Source of the DNA: an uncultured Bacteroidia bacterium
GTDB taxonomy: Bacteria; Bacteroidota; Bacteroidia; Bacteroidales; UBA932
DNA length: 64,000 nucleotides
NCBI GenBank assembly: GCA_902798975.1
Contig: CADBYT010000004.1
Span: forward strand, 124,001-188,000
Direction: 5' to 3'
The notes beneath the pieces were generated by a model that was not told the origin of the DNA, searched no databases, and saw only the letters and a program-made list of their open reading frames with translations. Both the position numbers and the translations under genes were made by a program. Each line of letters begins with the position of its first letter. Position 1 is the stretch's first letter. Below, piece by piece: positions 11,200 to 18,874 of the stretch.

Positions 11200-12237
11200 A
11201 TGCAACTGATCCTTCCTGATCATTACGTGGACCTGCTCGGCGGCGCCGAGCGCACGGAGAAGGCCATCAAGGCCGTCAAGGACATGTTCCAGAACAATCT
11301 GTCAGCCCAGCTGGCCCTGTTGCGCGTGACCGCTCCGATGGTCGTGCTCTCCGGGACCGGCCTCAACGACGAGCTAAACGGCGTGGAGCGGCCCGTCCGC
11401 TTCCCCATCCGGGACATGGCGGAGCAACAGGCGGAGGTCGTGCACTCCCTCGCCAAATGGAAGCGCGTCAAGCTGGCGCAGATGGGCATCCAGCCCGGGC
11501 GGGGCATCTATACCGACATGAACGCCCTGCGTCCCGACGAGGAACTGGACAACATCCACTCCATCTACGTGGACCAGTGGGACTGGGAGAAGGTCATCCG
11601 CCGGGAAGACCGCCATCTGGGTTTCCTCAAGCAGACCGTCCGGCGCATCTACGAAGCCATCAAGGTCACCGAGAACAAGCTTTTCGTCGAGTTCCCGCAG
11701 ATTACGCCGGAGCTCCCGGAAGATATTCATTTCGTGCACGCCGAGGAGCTGGTACAACTCTATCCGGGGCTGAGCCCCAAGGAGCGGGAGAATGAGATCG
11801 TGCGCCGCTGGGGTGCCGTGTTCATCATCGGCATCGGCGGGGCCCTGTCCGACGGGCAGGCGCACGACGGCCGTGCCGCCGACTACGACGACTGGAGCAG
11901 CCCCAACGAGGAGGGTTTCAAGGGCCTCAACGGCGACATTCTCGTCTGGAACAACATCCTCCAGCGTCCCTTCGAGCTGTCCAGCATGGGCATCCGCGTG
12001 GATGAAGCGGCCCTGCGCCGCCAACTCGAGATCCGGGGCGAAAGCTGGAAGAAAGACCTGCCTTTCCACGAGAGCCTGCTCGCAGGCGAGCTCCCCTGCA
12101 CCATCGGCGGCGGCATCGGACAGAGCCGCCTCTGCATGTACCTGCTGCGCAAGGCGCACATCGGAGAGATCCAGAGCAGCATCTGGCCGGAAGACATGGT
12201 CAAGCAGTGCCGCGACGCCGGAATCAATCTGGTGTAA
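11200..12237 (+). CDS. asnA: Aspartate--ammonia ligase
   Basis: AsnA makes asparagine from aspartate, ammonia and ATP through an aspartyl-AMP intermediate; it is a class II aminoacyl-tRNA synthetase-like enzyme. The 345-residue length is typical. Recognisable stretches are VTAPMVVLSGTGLNDELNG, VRFPIRDM, VDQWDWEKVI and the C-terminal GGGIGQSRLCMYLLRKAHIG. It has its own promoter. The last 18 bases of coding sequence reappear about 600 bp downstream, so the region after the gene was disturbed. Confidence 0.97.
   Translation: MQLILPDHYVDLLGGAERTEKAIKAVKDMFQNNLSAQLALLRVTAPMVVLSGTGLNDELNGVERPVRFPIRDMAEQQAEVVHSLAKWKRVKLAQMGIQPGRGIYTDMNALRPDEELDNIHSIYVDQWDWEKVIRREDRHLGFLKQTVRRIYEAIKVTENKLFVEFPQITPELPEDIHFVHAEELVQLYPGLSPKERENEIVRRWGAVFIIGIGGALSDGQAHDGRAADYDDWSSPNEEGFKGLNGDILVWNNILQRPFELSSMGIRVDEAALRRQLEIRGESWKKDLPFHESLLAGELPCTIGGGIGQSRLCMYLLRKAHIGEIQSSIWPEDMVKQCRDAGINLV
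12216..12233 (+). repeat. Direct repeat, copy 1 (3' end of asnA)
   Basis: CGCCGGAATCAATCTGGT at the end of asnA is repeated exactly at 12812-12829. Bases before it (CCGGAAGACAT) also have a degenerate counterpart (CCGGAGGAACAT) before the second copy. In both copies a stop codon follows in the same frame. Confidence 0.7.
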
Positions 12238-12678
12238 TCACTCTCCCTGCACCCGCATGGCGCGGGAGAAGGGCGTTGACCCCCATTCAACAATGGCCAT
12301 TCCTGTCAGCCATACCTCGTCATAATGGCCGGTATCGGCATCAATGAAAAGATGCAGGCATTCATCGGGAGCGGAAGCGACATCAGCTCCAACCTCGACA
12401 ATTGCGACCAACCATGCGCGATAATTCGGGGTAACATACTCATGGATTAGTTCCGGTCTGTCCCAAAGTATGCCAAATTTGGAATACTGCATCGTCGTAC
12501 CGGGTTCAAGTACGTTTTTACTTACATACCAATCATAACCAGGATATCGCCTGATAACCTTTTCAGCCTTTTTAATCGCACCTTCCATCGTAAGCGGATA
12601 AGTCTCTTTCTGACAGGCTGTCATAGCGATAACCAACATGAGTAAAACGACTAAGTTTTTAATTTTCGTCCAAAACAT
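12238..12678 (-). CDS. Small lipoprotein of unknown function
   Basis: A 146-residue predicted lipoprotein: a short basic N-terminus, a hydrophobic core and lipobox VIAMTAC. I do not recognise the family. The mature part (MEGAIKKAEKVIRRYPGYD, then a strand-rich region with HLFIDADTGHYDEVWLTG) could be a small periplasmic domain. The ATG at 12678 was chosen because a minus-strand TATTTTTG box ends 6 nt upstream and the alternative TTG overlaps that box. It lies tail-to-tail with asnA, inside the segment bounded by the asnA-tail direct repeat, and is visibly more AT-rich than its neighbours, so it may be acquired. Confidence 0.7.
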   Translation of the reverse strand: MFWTKIKNLVVLLMLVIAMTACQKETYPLTMEGAIKKAEKVIRRYPGYDWYVSKNVLEPGTTMQYSKFGILWDRPELIHEYVTPNYRAWLVAIVEVGADVASAPDECLHLFIDADTGHYDEVWLTGMAIVEWGSTPFSRAMRVQGE

Positions 12679-12684
12679 ATTAGC

Positions 12685-12692
12685 CAAAAATA
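12685..12692 (-). promoter_or_regulatory. -7 box of the lipoprotein gene
   Basis: TATTTTTG on the minus strand, 6 nt from the ATG, implying a nearly leaderless transcript. Confidence 0.6.
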
Positions 12693-12853
12693 ACCATTAT
12701 TAGTCATAATGCAAAAAAAAAGTAGCCTCGGATCGAAGCTGCTCCCTTTTGTTGATGATGCGTGTTTTCAAGGCCCCTGAGTTCCCGGAGGAACATCCAT
12801 CCCGGTCGCGCCGCCGGAATCAATCTGGTATAGCGTTATTCCCGAATAATCAG
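12693..12853. other. Intergenic region with degenerate asnA-tail copy
   Basis: About 160 bp without a supported gene. It contains a poly-A run at 12714-12722, then higher-GC sequence ending in the second copy of the asnA tail (12812-12829). No open frame here resembles a protein. Confidence 0.5.
12812..12829 (+). repeat. Direct repeat, copy 2 (asnA tail remnant)
   Basis: An exact 18-nt copy of the asnA 3' end (see 12216-12233), again followed in frame by a stop (GTA TAG). With copy 1 it brackets the lipoprotein gene, as expected after a duplication or insertion event. Confidence 0.7.
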
Positions 12854-12861
12854 TATATTTG
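12854..12861 (+). promoter_or_regulatory. -7 box of the HNH leader
   Basis: TATATTTG on the plus strand, about 120 nt before the HNH start. It would place transcription start near 12866, just before the first hairpin. Confidence 0.6.
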
Positions 12862-12865
12862 TACT

Positions 12866-12958
12866 TGTCCTGAAGGACACCACAAGTCTGAACACCGTGG
12901 TACTTCGAGTCCACAAAGCGAGTTAGGTTATATCGTGCCTGGCTCGCTTTGTGTTTTT
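12866..12958 (+). ncRNA. Structured leader or small RNA ending in a terminator
   Basis: Between the promoter and the HNH gene lie three hairpins: TGTCC-tgaa-GGACA (12866-12879), GTGG-t-ACT-tcg-AGT-CCAC (12897-12914), and an 11-bp perfect stem CACAAAGCGAG / CTCGCTTTGTG (12912-12953) followed by TTTTT. Hairpins 2 and 3 share three bases, so they may be alternatives. This could be an attenuator controlling the HNH gene or an independent ~90-nt RNA. I do not recognise a known RNA family. Confidence 0.5.
12912..12958 (+). terminator. Intrinsic terminator inside the leader
   Basis: A perfect 11-bp stem (12912-12922 with 12943-12953) and a T5 tract, located 25 nt before the HNH ATG, so most transcripts from the upstream promoter should end before the gene. 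Confidence 0.7.
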
Positions 12959-12982
12959 AAGGGACCTTTGTTTAGTTGTAGA

Positions 12983-13348
12983 ATGGAAACGAAAACATGT
13001 TCAACCTGCCTTCATGAGAAACCGATCTCCGAGTTTTATGCACAACCCGGCCACAAGTACGGGGTCATGAGCCTGTGCAAAGAATGCTTCAACAAGTTTT
13101 GCGCGGAACGTTGGAAACAAAGGAAGATCCGGTATATCAAACAGTTCGGCGGCAAATGCCAATCCTGCGGTCTTGAATTGACGGACAACAATTACTGCGT
13201 GTTCGACTTTCATCACACAGATCCTCAGGAAAAAGAATATATGTGGACAAAACTAAGGTTGTTCTCTGATTCGCGGATTCAAGAAGAACTGGCAAAGTGT
13301 ATATTGCTTTGTGCGAATTGCCACAGAATGGCCCACCATGATCAGTAG
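12983..13348 (+). CDS. HNH endonuclease-like zinc protein
   Basis: A 121-residue protein. N-terminal half: a zinc ribbon with CSTC and CKEC pairs (CSTCLHEKPISEFY). C-terminal half: an HNH fold with CQSC, the core motif FDFHHTDPQ and a closing CANCHRM. The start at 12983 (METKTCSTC) was chosen because upstream in-frame sequence crosses the leader hairpins and the asnA repeat. HNH proteins of this size occur in phages, introns and mobile islets; a nuclease role is inferred, not shown. Its TAG stop overlaps the 3' end of the convergent tRNA-Arg gene by three bases, which fits an islet anchored at a tRNA. Confidence 0.8.
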   Translation: METKTCSTCLHEKPISEFYAQPGHKYGVMSLCKECFNKFCAERWKQRKIRYIKQFGGKCQSCGLELTDNNYCVFDFHHTDPQEKEYMWTKLRLFSDSRIQEELAKCILLCANCHRMAHHDQ

Positions 13349-13419
13349 TCCCTGAGAGATTCGAACTCTCGACTTACGGTTTAGAAGACCGTTACTCTAT
13401 CCAACTGAGTTAAGGGACC
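13346..13419 (-). tRNA. tRNA-Arg (anticodon TCT)
   Basis: A 74-nt cloverleaf on the minus strand: acceptor GGTCCCT / AGGGACT (first pair G-U), D-arm ACTCAGTTGGATAGAGT, anticodon stem ACGGT / ACCGT with loop CTTCTAA (anticodon TCT), T-arm GAGAG-TTCGAAT-CTCTC, discriminator A. CCA is not encoded. A TATATTTG box lies 11 nt upstream. Confidence 0.95.
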
Positions 13420-13430
13420 AAACGGAGCTG

Positions 13431-13438
13431 CAAATATA
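13431..13438 (-). promoter_or_regulatory. -7 box of tRNA-Arg
   Basis: TATATTTG on the minus strand, 11 nt before the mature tRNA 5' end. Confidence 0.6.
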
Positions 13439-13465
13439 CGGATTTTCCGGAAATAAACGATACTC

Positions 13466-14344
13466 TTACTGCTGGCGCATACCTTCGAAGAACTTCTCCT
13501 GCAGCTGGCGGGCGAGGGCATTGTCCGGATTGAGCTTCAGCGCCTTCTCATAGTAGTCCATGACGGCAAAGTTCAGGCTCTGCAATGCGATGTAGTACTT
13601 GGGCACCGCGCTGCCGGGCGCCATCGCATCGATGCGCTTCAGTTCGGCGACGCAGTTCCAGAAAGCCTCCGGCGAGGAATCCTGCTGGAGTTTGGCGAGG
13701 GACTCTCCGATGAGCGCGCCCATCGGGACATCCTTCGCCATTTTCCCGTCTTTCAGGAAGTACACGGCCACGTTGTTCTTCTGCGCCTCGATGTAGAGAA
13801 GTTCGTTGACAGGCAGCGTGAGGTCATTCCCGCGCACGCGGGTGTCGTGGATCGTGACGGAGAGCCCCTGCTGCTGCTCCGTGGTCTTGTCCAGCAGGGA
13901 ATCCAGCTGCCCGCGCAGGAAGCGGAAATAGGAGATGCCCGTGGAAAGGGCCGTGATGATCACCCCGATGATCAGGGTCCAGTACAGGAATGCCAGGCAG
14001 ATATCCAGCCGGATGGGGTGATGGAAACCGAAGGAGAACAGCAGGAAATTGCAGATGCCGATGAACAGCACCAGGCCCAGCACCAGGAGCGCCTGGTGCC
14101 AGATCCGCCACGGCCGGACCCGCTTCTGCAGTGGGGTGCAAACGAGCAGCTGGTACACCACGCAGCACAGGAAGGTAACGGCCCCGAACAGGACGGAAGC
14201 CAGGAGCTTGCTCCCGCCGTACTGACTGAAGCCGAAGGGCTGCAGGATATAGAGGATCAGGAAAACGATGACTCAGTCCAGCACGTAATCCCGAATCCAC
14301 GGACCACGTTCCCGCCAGGGGTATTTCCTGCTGAGAAATGACAC
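13466..14344 (-). pseudogene. LytTR-type membrane regulator, broken and fused to a TPR tail
   Basis: Reading from a GTG at 14344, the frame encodes a basic start (SFLSRKYPWRERGPWIRDYV), an in-frame TGA at 14275-14273, then membrane helices (VIVFLILYILQPFGF and three more) and the first strands of a LytTR DNA-binding domain (VNELLYIEAQKNNVAVYF). The LytTR domain stops halfway and the frame continues into a TPR-like tail (NALARQLQEKFFEGMRQQ) of the kind found in small secreted TPR proteins. Nonsense codon plus chimeric C-terminus indicate a decayed gene. A shorter product from the GTG at 14161 remains possible but would lack the first membrane segments. Confidence 0.65.
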
Positions 14345-14348
14345 CGCG

Positions 14349-15272
14349 CTATCCCCTCTTCTTCCGATGATCCGACCAGAGGCCGTAGACCTCGCTGACG
14401 TTGCCGGCGGTGATGAAGGCCGGAATCTTGTTGTCGCGGATAAACTTCATCAGGTCGGCGAACTCGTCCTTGGTCAGCAGGGCCTGCACCTCCACGCGCT
14501 TGTCTCCCTTGTAACCGCCCTCGCATTCGTACAGGGTGCAGCCGCGCACAATCTTGTTGACGATGTAGTCGCGGATGACCTCATGGTCGTCGGAGATGAC
14601 ACAGACACGTTTGCGGCGGCTCAGGGACGCCATGAAGTAATCCACGATCAGGCCGTTGATCCAGGTGCCGATGAGGCCGATGATCACCAGGCGGAACGGG
14701 TTTACGAAGAAAGCCGTACAGCAGATGACCACGCCGGCGATCGTCACCGACAGGCCGATGTCGAAGTGCAGGTACTTGTTGACGATCTTGGCCAGGATGT
14801 CGAGACCGCCGGTGGAGGCGTTGATCCGGAACATGATGGCCTGTGACATGCTCAGAATGAGCACGAAACAGACCAGGTCGAACCACAGGTCGCCCATCAC
14901 GGACGTCTCGCCAGGAGCCAGCAGGTTGGTGTACGGGCAGATCTTTTCCCAGACGTCCATCATCGGACCGAGAATCAGGGCCGTGTAGCAGGTCTTGATG
15001 CCGAACTCCTTTCCGATCAGGAAATAGGCCAGCACCAGCAGGATGGCATTGATGATGAGCACGACCGTGGACACCTTGACGACGATGCCCGCATTCTCGA
15101 GAATGGCGCTGATGACAATCGACAGACCGGAGATGCTTCCGACCACGATCTTGCTCGGTACGAGGAAATAGTAGACGGCCGCCGCAGCGATGAACATGCC
15201 GACGGTCATGATCAGGAGCTCCTTCCAGAACTTCCAGGTTCCGAGGGGCGCCAGAAGGCTTTGAAGTTTCAT
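14349..15272 (-). CDS. YitT family membrane protein (DUF161/DUF2179)
   Basis: A 307-residue inner-membrane protein. Residues 1-200 hold about five transmembrane helices of the YitT family (VYYFLVPSKIVVGSISGLSI, NASTGGLDILAKIVNKYL). The C-terminal 80 residues form the soluble DUF2179 domain (RKRVCVISDDHEVIRDYIVN, then GCTLYECEGGYKGDKR). Function is unknown; members are suspected transporters. It lies a few bases upstream of the broken LytTR gene, probably one former operon, and is preceded by a terminator that separates it from the nfn genes. Confidence 0.9.
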   Translation of the reverse strand: MKLQSLLAPLGTWKFWKELLIMTVGMFIAAAAVYYFLVPSKIVVGSISGLSIVISAILENAGIVVKVSTVVLIINAILLVLAYFLIGKEFGIKTCYTALILGPMMDVWEKICPYTNLLAPGETSVMGDLWFDLVCFVLILSMSQAIMFRINASTGGLDILAKIVNKYLHFDIGLSVTIAGVVICCTAFFVNPFRLVIIGLIGTWINGLIVDYFMASLSRRKRVCVISDDHEVIRDYIVNKIVRGCTLYECEGGYKGDKRVEVQALLTKDEFADLMKFIRDNKIPAFITAGNVSEVYGLWSDHRKKRG

Positions 15273-15291
15273 TAATTTGTGGTTATGGAAA

Positions 15292-15314
15292 GCCGGGGCC
15301 TGGACGGCCCCGGC
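15292..15314 (-). terminator. Terminator after the nfn genes
   Basis: A perfect 9-bp stem GCCGGGGCC / GGCCCCGGC with a 5-nt loop, 14 nt downstream of the nfnB stop on the minus strand. It is followed by only a short T run, so termination strength is uncertain. Confidence 0.6.
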
Positions 15315-15327
15315 GCAGATATCCGTT

Positions 15328-16707
15328 CTATTTCAGGTAAGCGTCGATCGCCTTGGCGGCCGTGCGGCCCGCACCCATGGCGAGGATCACCGTGGCGGCT
15401 CCCGTGACGGCGTCGCCGCCGGCGAACACGCCCGGACGGGTGGTCGCACCCTCCTCCGTGGCCACGAGGCAGCCGCGGCGGTTGGTCTCCAGTCCCTGCG
15501 TGGTCTTGGAGATCAGCGGGTTCGGCGAGGTGCCGAGGGCCATGATGACGGTCTCCGTGGGGATCTCGAATTCCGAGCCCTCGACAGGCACCGGGCTGCG
15601 GCGTCCGCTCTCGTCGGGCTCGCCCAGCTCCATCTTGATGCACTTCAGGGCCTTGACCCAGCCCTTCTCGTCACCGATCACCTCCACCGGGTTGGTCAGC
15701 ATGTCGAAAATGATGCCTTCCTCGATAGCGTGGTGGACCTCTTCCTTACGGGCTGGCAGCTCGGCCTCGGTGCGGCGATACACGATATGCACCTCGGCGC
15801 CCAGGCGCAGGGCCGTACGGGCGGCGTCCATGGCGACATTGCCGCCACCCACGACGCAGACCTTCTTGCCGGCATGGATCGGCGTGAGGTAGTCCTCGCG
15901 CCAGGCCTTCATGAGGTTGTTGCGGGTCAGGAATTCGTTGGCGGAGAAGACGCCGTTATAGTTCTCGCCCGGGATGCCCATGAACTTGGGCAGGCCGGCG
16001 CCGGTGCCGATAAAGACGGCTTTGAAGCCTTCCTGGTCCATCAGGGAATCGATGGTCACGGTCCGGCCGGCGATGACGTTGGTCTCTATCTTGACGCCGA
16101 GCGCGCGCACGGCTTCGATCTCGTGCTTGAGCACCTTGTCCTTCGGGAGACGGAACTCCGGGATGCCATACTCGAGCACGCCGCCGGCTTTGTGCAGCGC
16201 CTCGAAGATGGTCACGTCGTAGCCCCATTTCGCGAGGTCGCTCGCGCAGGCGAGTCCGGCAGGACCGCTGCCGATGACGGCGACCTTCTTGCCGTTCGCG
16301 GGCGCGACCTTCGCGGCCTGGGCACCCTGTTCGCGGCTGTAGTCCGCCACGAAGCGCTCGAGCTTGCCGATCGCGACCGGCTCGCCCTTGACGCCGAGCA
16401 CGCAGCTGCCTTCGCACTGGGTTTCCTGCGGGCACACGCGGCCGCAGACGGCGGGCAGCGAGGAATCCTCGGCAATGACCGCGGCGGCGCCGGAGATATT
16501 GCCCTGGGCGAGCTCCGCGATGAAGCGCGGAATCTGCAGGCCCACCGGGCAGGCCGTCATGCAGCGCGGGTTCTTGCAATTCAGGCAGCGGGACGCTTCG
16601 AGAAGCGCCTCCTCCTTGTTGTAGCCGTAGCACACTTCGTCGAAGTTGGTGGCGCGGACCTTCGGGTCCTGCTCGCGCACCGGAACACGGGGAATTCTGT
16701 TAGCCAT
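15328..16707 (-). CDS. nfnB: NfnB / GltD-like NADPH-dependent flavoprotein
   Basis: A 459-residue flavoprotein often annotated as glutamate synthase small subunit (GltA/GltD). N-terminal 4Fe-4S ligands are CLNCKNPRCMTACPV and CGRVCPQETQCEGSC. The FAD site is IGSGPAGLACA and the NADPH site GGGNVAMDAARTAL. No large glutamate synthase gene is adjacent; instead the gene directly follows an NfnA-like reductase with one base between. That pairing is the hallmark of NfnAB, which reversibly couples NADH and reduced ferredoxin to NADP+ reduction by electron bifurcation. Rnf genes nearby support this reading. Confidence 0.85.
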   Translation of the reverse strand: MANRIPRVPVREQDPKVRATNFDEVCYGYNKEEALLEASRCLNCKNPRCMTACPVGLQIPRFIAELAQGNISGAAAVIAEDSSLPAVCGRVCPQETQCEGSCVLGVKGEPVAIGKLERFVADYSREQGAQAAKVAPANGKKVAVIGSGPAGLACASDLAKWGYDVTIFEALHKAGGVLEYGIPEFRLPKDKVLKHEIEAVRALGVKIETNVIAGRTVTIDSLMDQEGFKAVFIGTGAGLPKFMGIPGENYNGVFSANEFLTRNNLMKAWREDYLTPIHAGKKVCVVGGGNVAMDAARTALRLGAEVHIVYRRTEAELPARKEEVHHAIEEGIIFDMLTNPVEVIGDEKGWVKALKCIKMELGEPDESGRRSPVPVEGSEFEIPTETVIMALGTSPNPLISKTTQGLETNRRGCLVATEEGATTRPGVFAGGDAVTGAATVILAMGAGRTAAKAIDAYLK

Positions 16708-16708
16708 A

Positions 16709-17569
16709 TTACTTGCCCCTCCCTATTTTACAGACATGTTTCTCGTTCGCTTCGGCCTCTTCGGCCTTGTACTGGCCCTGACGGCGCATGGCCTCGTCGA
16801 AGTCGACCTCGTAGCCGTCGAACTCAGGACCCTCGACGCACGCGAAGCGCGTCTTGCCGCCCACGCTCACACGGCAGGCACCGCACATGCCGGTGCCGTC
16901 CACCATCAGGGAGTTGAGACTCACGATGGCCGGAATGCCGAGCTTCTTGCAGGTCAGGGTCGTGAACTTCATCATGATCATCGGGCCGATGATGACGGCC
17001 TGGGTGTATTTGTGTCCTTCCGAGACGACATGCTCCAGCATGTTCGTACCCATGCCGTGGAAGCCCTCGGAACCGTCGTCCGTGCAGATGAAGAGATTGT
17101 CGCATGCACCGCTCATCTCCTCCACGTAGATCAGCAAGTCCTTGGTCTTGGCGCCGATGATCACGTCCACGGGCACGCCGTGCTCCTTGAGCCACTTGGC
17201 CTGCGGATACACGGGAGCGGTGCCGACGCCGCCGGCGATCAGGATATAGCGCTGCTGCGCCAGCTTCTCAGGCGCCATCGTGACGAATTCGGACGGGAGG
17301 CCCAGGGGGCCGACCACGTCGGCGAATGCCTCACCGGGCTCATAAGCGATGATGTCGGAGCTGGACGCGCCGATCTTCTGGGTAACGATCGTAACGGTCC
17401 CCCGCTTCGCATCGAAGTCGCTGATAGTTAACGGGATTCGTTCGCCCTTCTCGTCCGCGCGGACGATCAGGAACTGGCCCGGCTTGGCGGCTGCTGCAAG
17501 CCGCGGGGCCTCTACCTCCATCCGACAGATCGTCGGAGTCAGCATCTCTTTGGAAAGGATTTGATACAT
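16709..17569 (-). CDS. nfnA: NfnA / ferredoxin-NADP reductase-like subunit
   Basis: A 286-residue protein of the dihydroorotate dehydrogenase electron-transfer/sulfide dehydrogenase subunit family. It has an FAD-binding barrel (GQFLIVRADEKGERIPLTIS), an NAD-binding domain (YILIAGGVGTAPVYPQAKWL) and a C-terminal 2Fe-2S cluster region (CGACRVSVGG, CVEGPEFDG). With NfnB it should form the bifurcating transhydrogenase. The ATG at 17569 was preferred over a TTG three codons upstream because that TTG is part of the TACCTTTG promoter box, which ends 6 nt before the ATG. Confidence 0.85.
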   Translation of the reverse strand: MYQILSKEMLTPTICRMEVEAPRLAAAAKPGQFLIVRADEKGERIPLTISDFDAKRGTVTIVTQKIGASSSDIIAYEPGEAFADVVGPLGLPSEFVTMAPEKLAQQRYILIAGGVGTAPVYPQAKWLKEHGVPVDVIIGAKTKDLLIYVEEMSGACDNLFICTDDGSEGFHGMGTNMLEHVVSEGHKYTQAVIIGPMIMMKFTTLTCKKLGIPAIVSLNSLMVDGTGMCGACRVSVGGKTRFACVEGPEFDGYEVDFDEAMRRQGQYKAEEAEANEKHVCKIGRGK

Positions 17570-17575
17570 AGCTTT

Positions 17576-17583
17576 CAAAGGTA
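17576..17583 (-). promoter_or_regulatory. -7 box of nfnA
   Basis: TACCTTTG on the minus strand, 6 nt from the ATG and directly after a terminator, so nfnAB starts a new, apparently leaderless transcript. Confidence 0.6.
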
Positions 17584-17587
17584 CGCA

Positions 17588-17622
17588 AAAAATCCCCGAA
17601 TTGTTCTCTATTCGGGGACTTT
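17588..17622. terminator. Bidirectional terminator upstream of nfnA
   Basis: A 7-bp stem CCCCGAA / TTCGGGG (17594-17600 with 17611-17617) has a T6 tract on the minus strand and T5 on the plus strand. On the minus strand it would end the transcript of the rnf and barrel-protein genes. Confidence 0.75.
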
Positions 17623-17786
17623 TTATGTAGGCTTGCCGCGTGCGTTGGCGTTGTGGAGGGCGGAGCAGAAATTGGTTTTTCGAGCAACTGCACGAGTCGA
17701 CAACAGTCGACCGGCCGTAGGCCGCAGGGGTTCGGGGATATGCCCGTAAAAACCGTGGCCGCCCGCGAGGGAGGCAAGCCGGCTAA
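17623..17786. other. GC-rich intergenic region with small palindromes
   Basis: About 160 bp downstream of the barrel-protein gene with no supported gene. It contains GTCGAC-aaca-GTCGAC and CGGCC-gta-GGCCG palindromes, giving it the look of dispersed-repeat DNA, but no second copy lies in this window. Confidence 0.4.
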
Positions 17787-18242
17787 TTAGAACCTATAGC
17801 GGATACCGAGAGCGAAGCTGGCCCAGTTGAAAGCGGTGCCACCACCGATACCGATGAAGTAGAAAGCCGGACGCCAGTCAAGGGAAAGGTTCACCGGAGC
17901 GCCGGAGAAAGCATACTCCATACCGGCCTGACCGACGATACCACCAAAGAGAGCGACAGCGCCGTCGGCACCGGCCAGGCCGAGGTTGATACCAGGACCC
18001 GCGTAGAAATTCATATTGCCGCTGGAGGCCAGGACGAAATCATAAACACCGGTTGCAGAGAAAACATTGCCCCATACACCGAGATCAGCCTCAATGAAGT
18101 TGGCACCCACCGTGTGCTGATAGGAAGCTTCAATGTTGAACGCACTCGCCCAACCACCACGGATACCAACGGCACGGGGCTGTGCGGAAACGACGGTCGC
18201 AAAAGCGAGGACCGCCACGAGAACAATAAGTAATTTCTTCAT
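17787..18242 (-). CDS. Small outer-membrane beta-barrel-like protein
   Basis: A 151-residue exported protein: signal peptide MKKLLIVLVAVLAFATVVSA, then alternating strand-like segments rich in Gly and aromatic residues, ending in the typical barrel C-terminus FALGIRYRF. The start at 18242 is fixed by the signal peptide; the upstream frame extension is antisense-like and lacks one. Function unknown. It follows rnfA after 23 nt without a visible promoter and is followed by the terminator at 17588-17622, so it is probably the last gene of the rnf transcript. Confidence 0.75.
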   Translation of the reverse strand: MKKLLIVLVAVLAFATVVSAQPRAVGIRGGWASAFNIEASYQHTVGANFIEADLGVWGNVFSATGVYDFVLASSGNMNFYAGPGINLGLAGADGAVALFGGIVGQAGMEYAFSGAPVNLSLDWRPAFYFIGIGGGTAFNWASFALGIRYRF

Positions 18243-18265
18243 AATTAAATAGATTTTATTGAAGG

Positions 18266-18868
18266 TTAAACAATTCCGGAGAAGCCGAGGAAGGCCATGG
18301 CCATAATGCCCACGGTGATAAGCGCGATCGGCAGGCCCTTGAAAGCCTTGGGCACGTCGTTGCCCGCCAGGTGCTCGCGCAGGCCGGCGAACAGGCACAT
18401 CGCCAGGCCGTAGCCGAGCGAGGTGGCCAGGGCGTACACCACCGCCTCCCCGAGGTTCAGCATGTGCGGCACACCGTCGCCGAAGGCAAACTCCTTGCTC
18501 ACCACGGTGATAGCCACGCCGAGCACGGCGCAGTTCGTGGTGATCAGGGGCAGGAAGATACCCAGGGCCTGGTACAGGGAAGGGCTGATCTTCTTCAGCA
18601 CGATCTCCACCATCTGCACCAGCGCCGCGATCACGAGGATGAAGGCGATGGTCTGCAGGAATTCCAGCCCGAAGGGCACAAGCAGGTAGCGGTTCAGCAG
18701 GTAGGTCACCACGGTGGCAAGCGTGATCACGAAGCAGACCGCTCCCGACATGCCCGTGGCCGTGGACAGCTTGTTGGACACGCCCAGGAAGGGGCAGATG
18801 CCCAGGAACTGCGCCAGCAGGATGTTATTGACGAAAATCGCCGAAACGATGATGAGGAAGTATTCCAT
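18266..18868 (-). CDS. rnfA: Rnf electron transport complex subunit A
   Basis: A 200-residue integral membrane subunit of the Rnf complex, which couples ferredoxin oxidation and NAD+ reduction to ion translocation. Six transmembrane helices are apparent. The signature NNILLAQFLGICPFLGVS carries the Cys that with RnfE holds a membrane 2Fe-2S cluster, and NCAVLGVAI is the second family motif. Last rnf gene of the order B-C-D-G-E-A, 6 nt after rnfE. Confidence 0.97.
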   Translation of the reverse strand: MEYFLIIVSAIFVNNILLAQFLGICPFLGVSNKLSTATGMSGAVCFVITLATVVTYLLNRYLLVPFGLEFLQTIAFILVIAALVQMVEIVLKKISPSLYQALGIFLPLITTNCAVLGVAITVVSKEFAFGDGVPHMLNLGEAVVYALATSLGYGLAMCLFAGLREHLAGNDVPKAFKGLPIALITVGIMAMAFLGFSGIV

Positions 18869-18874
18869 GGCGCA

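Noticed and set aside
12897-12914. T-arm-like sequence in the HNH leader, suggesting a tRNA remnant
   Set aside because: No acceptor, D-arm or anticodon arm can be folded around it; a simple hairpin explains it.
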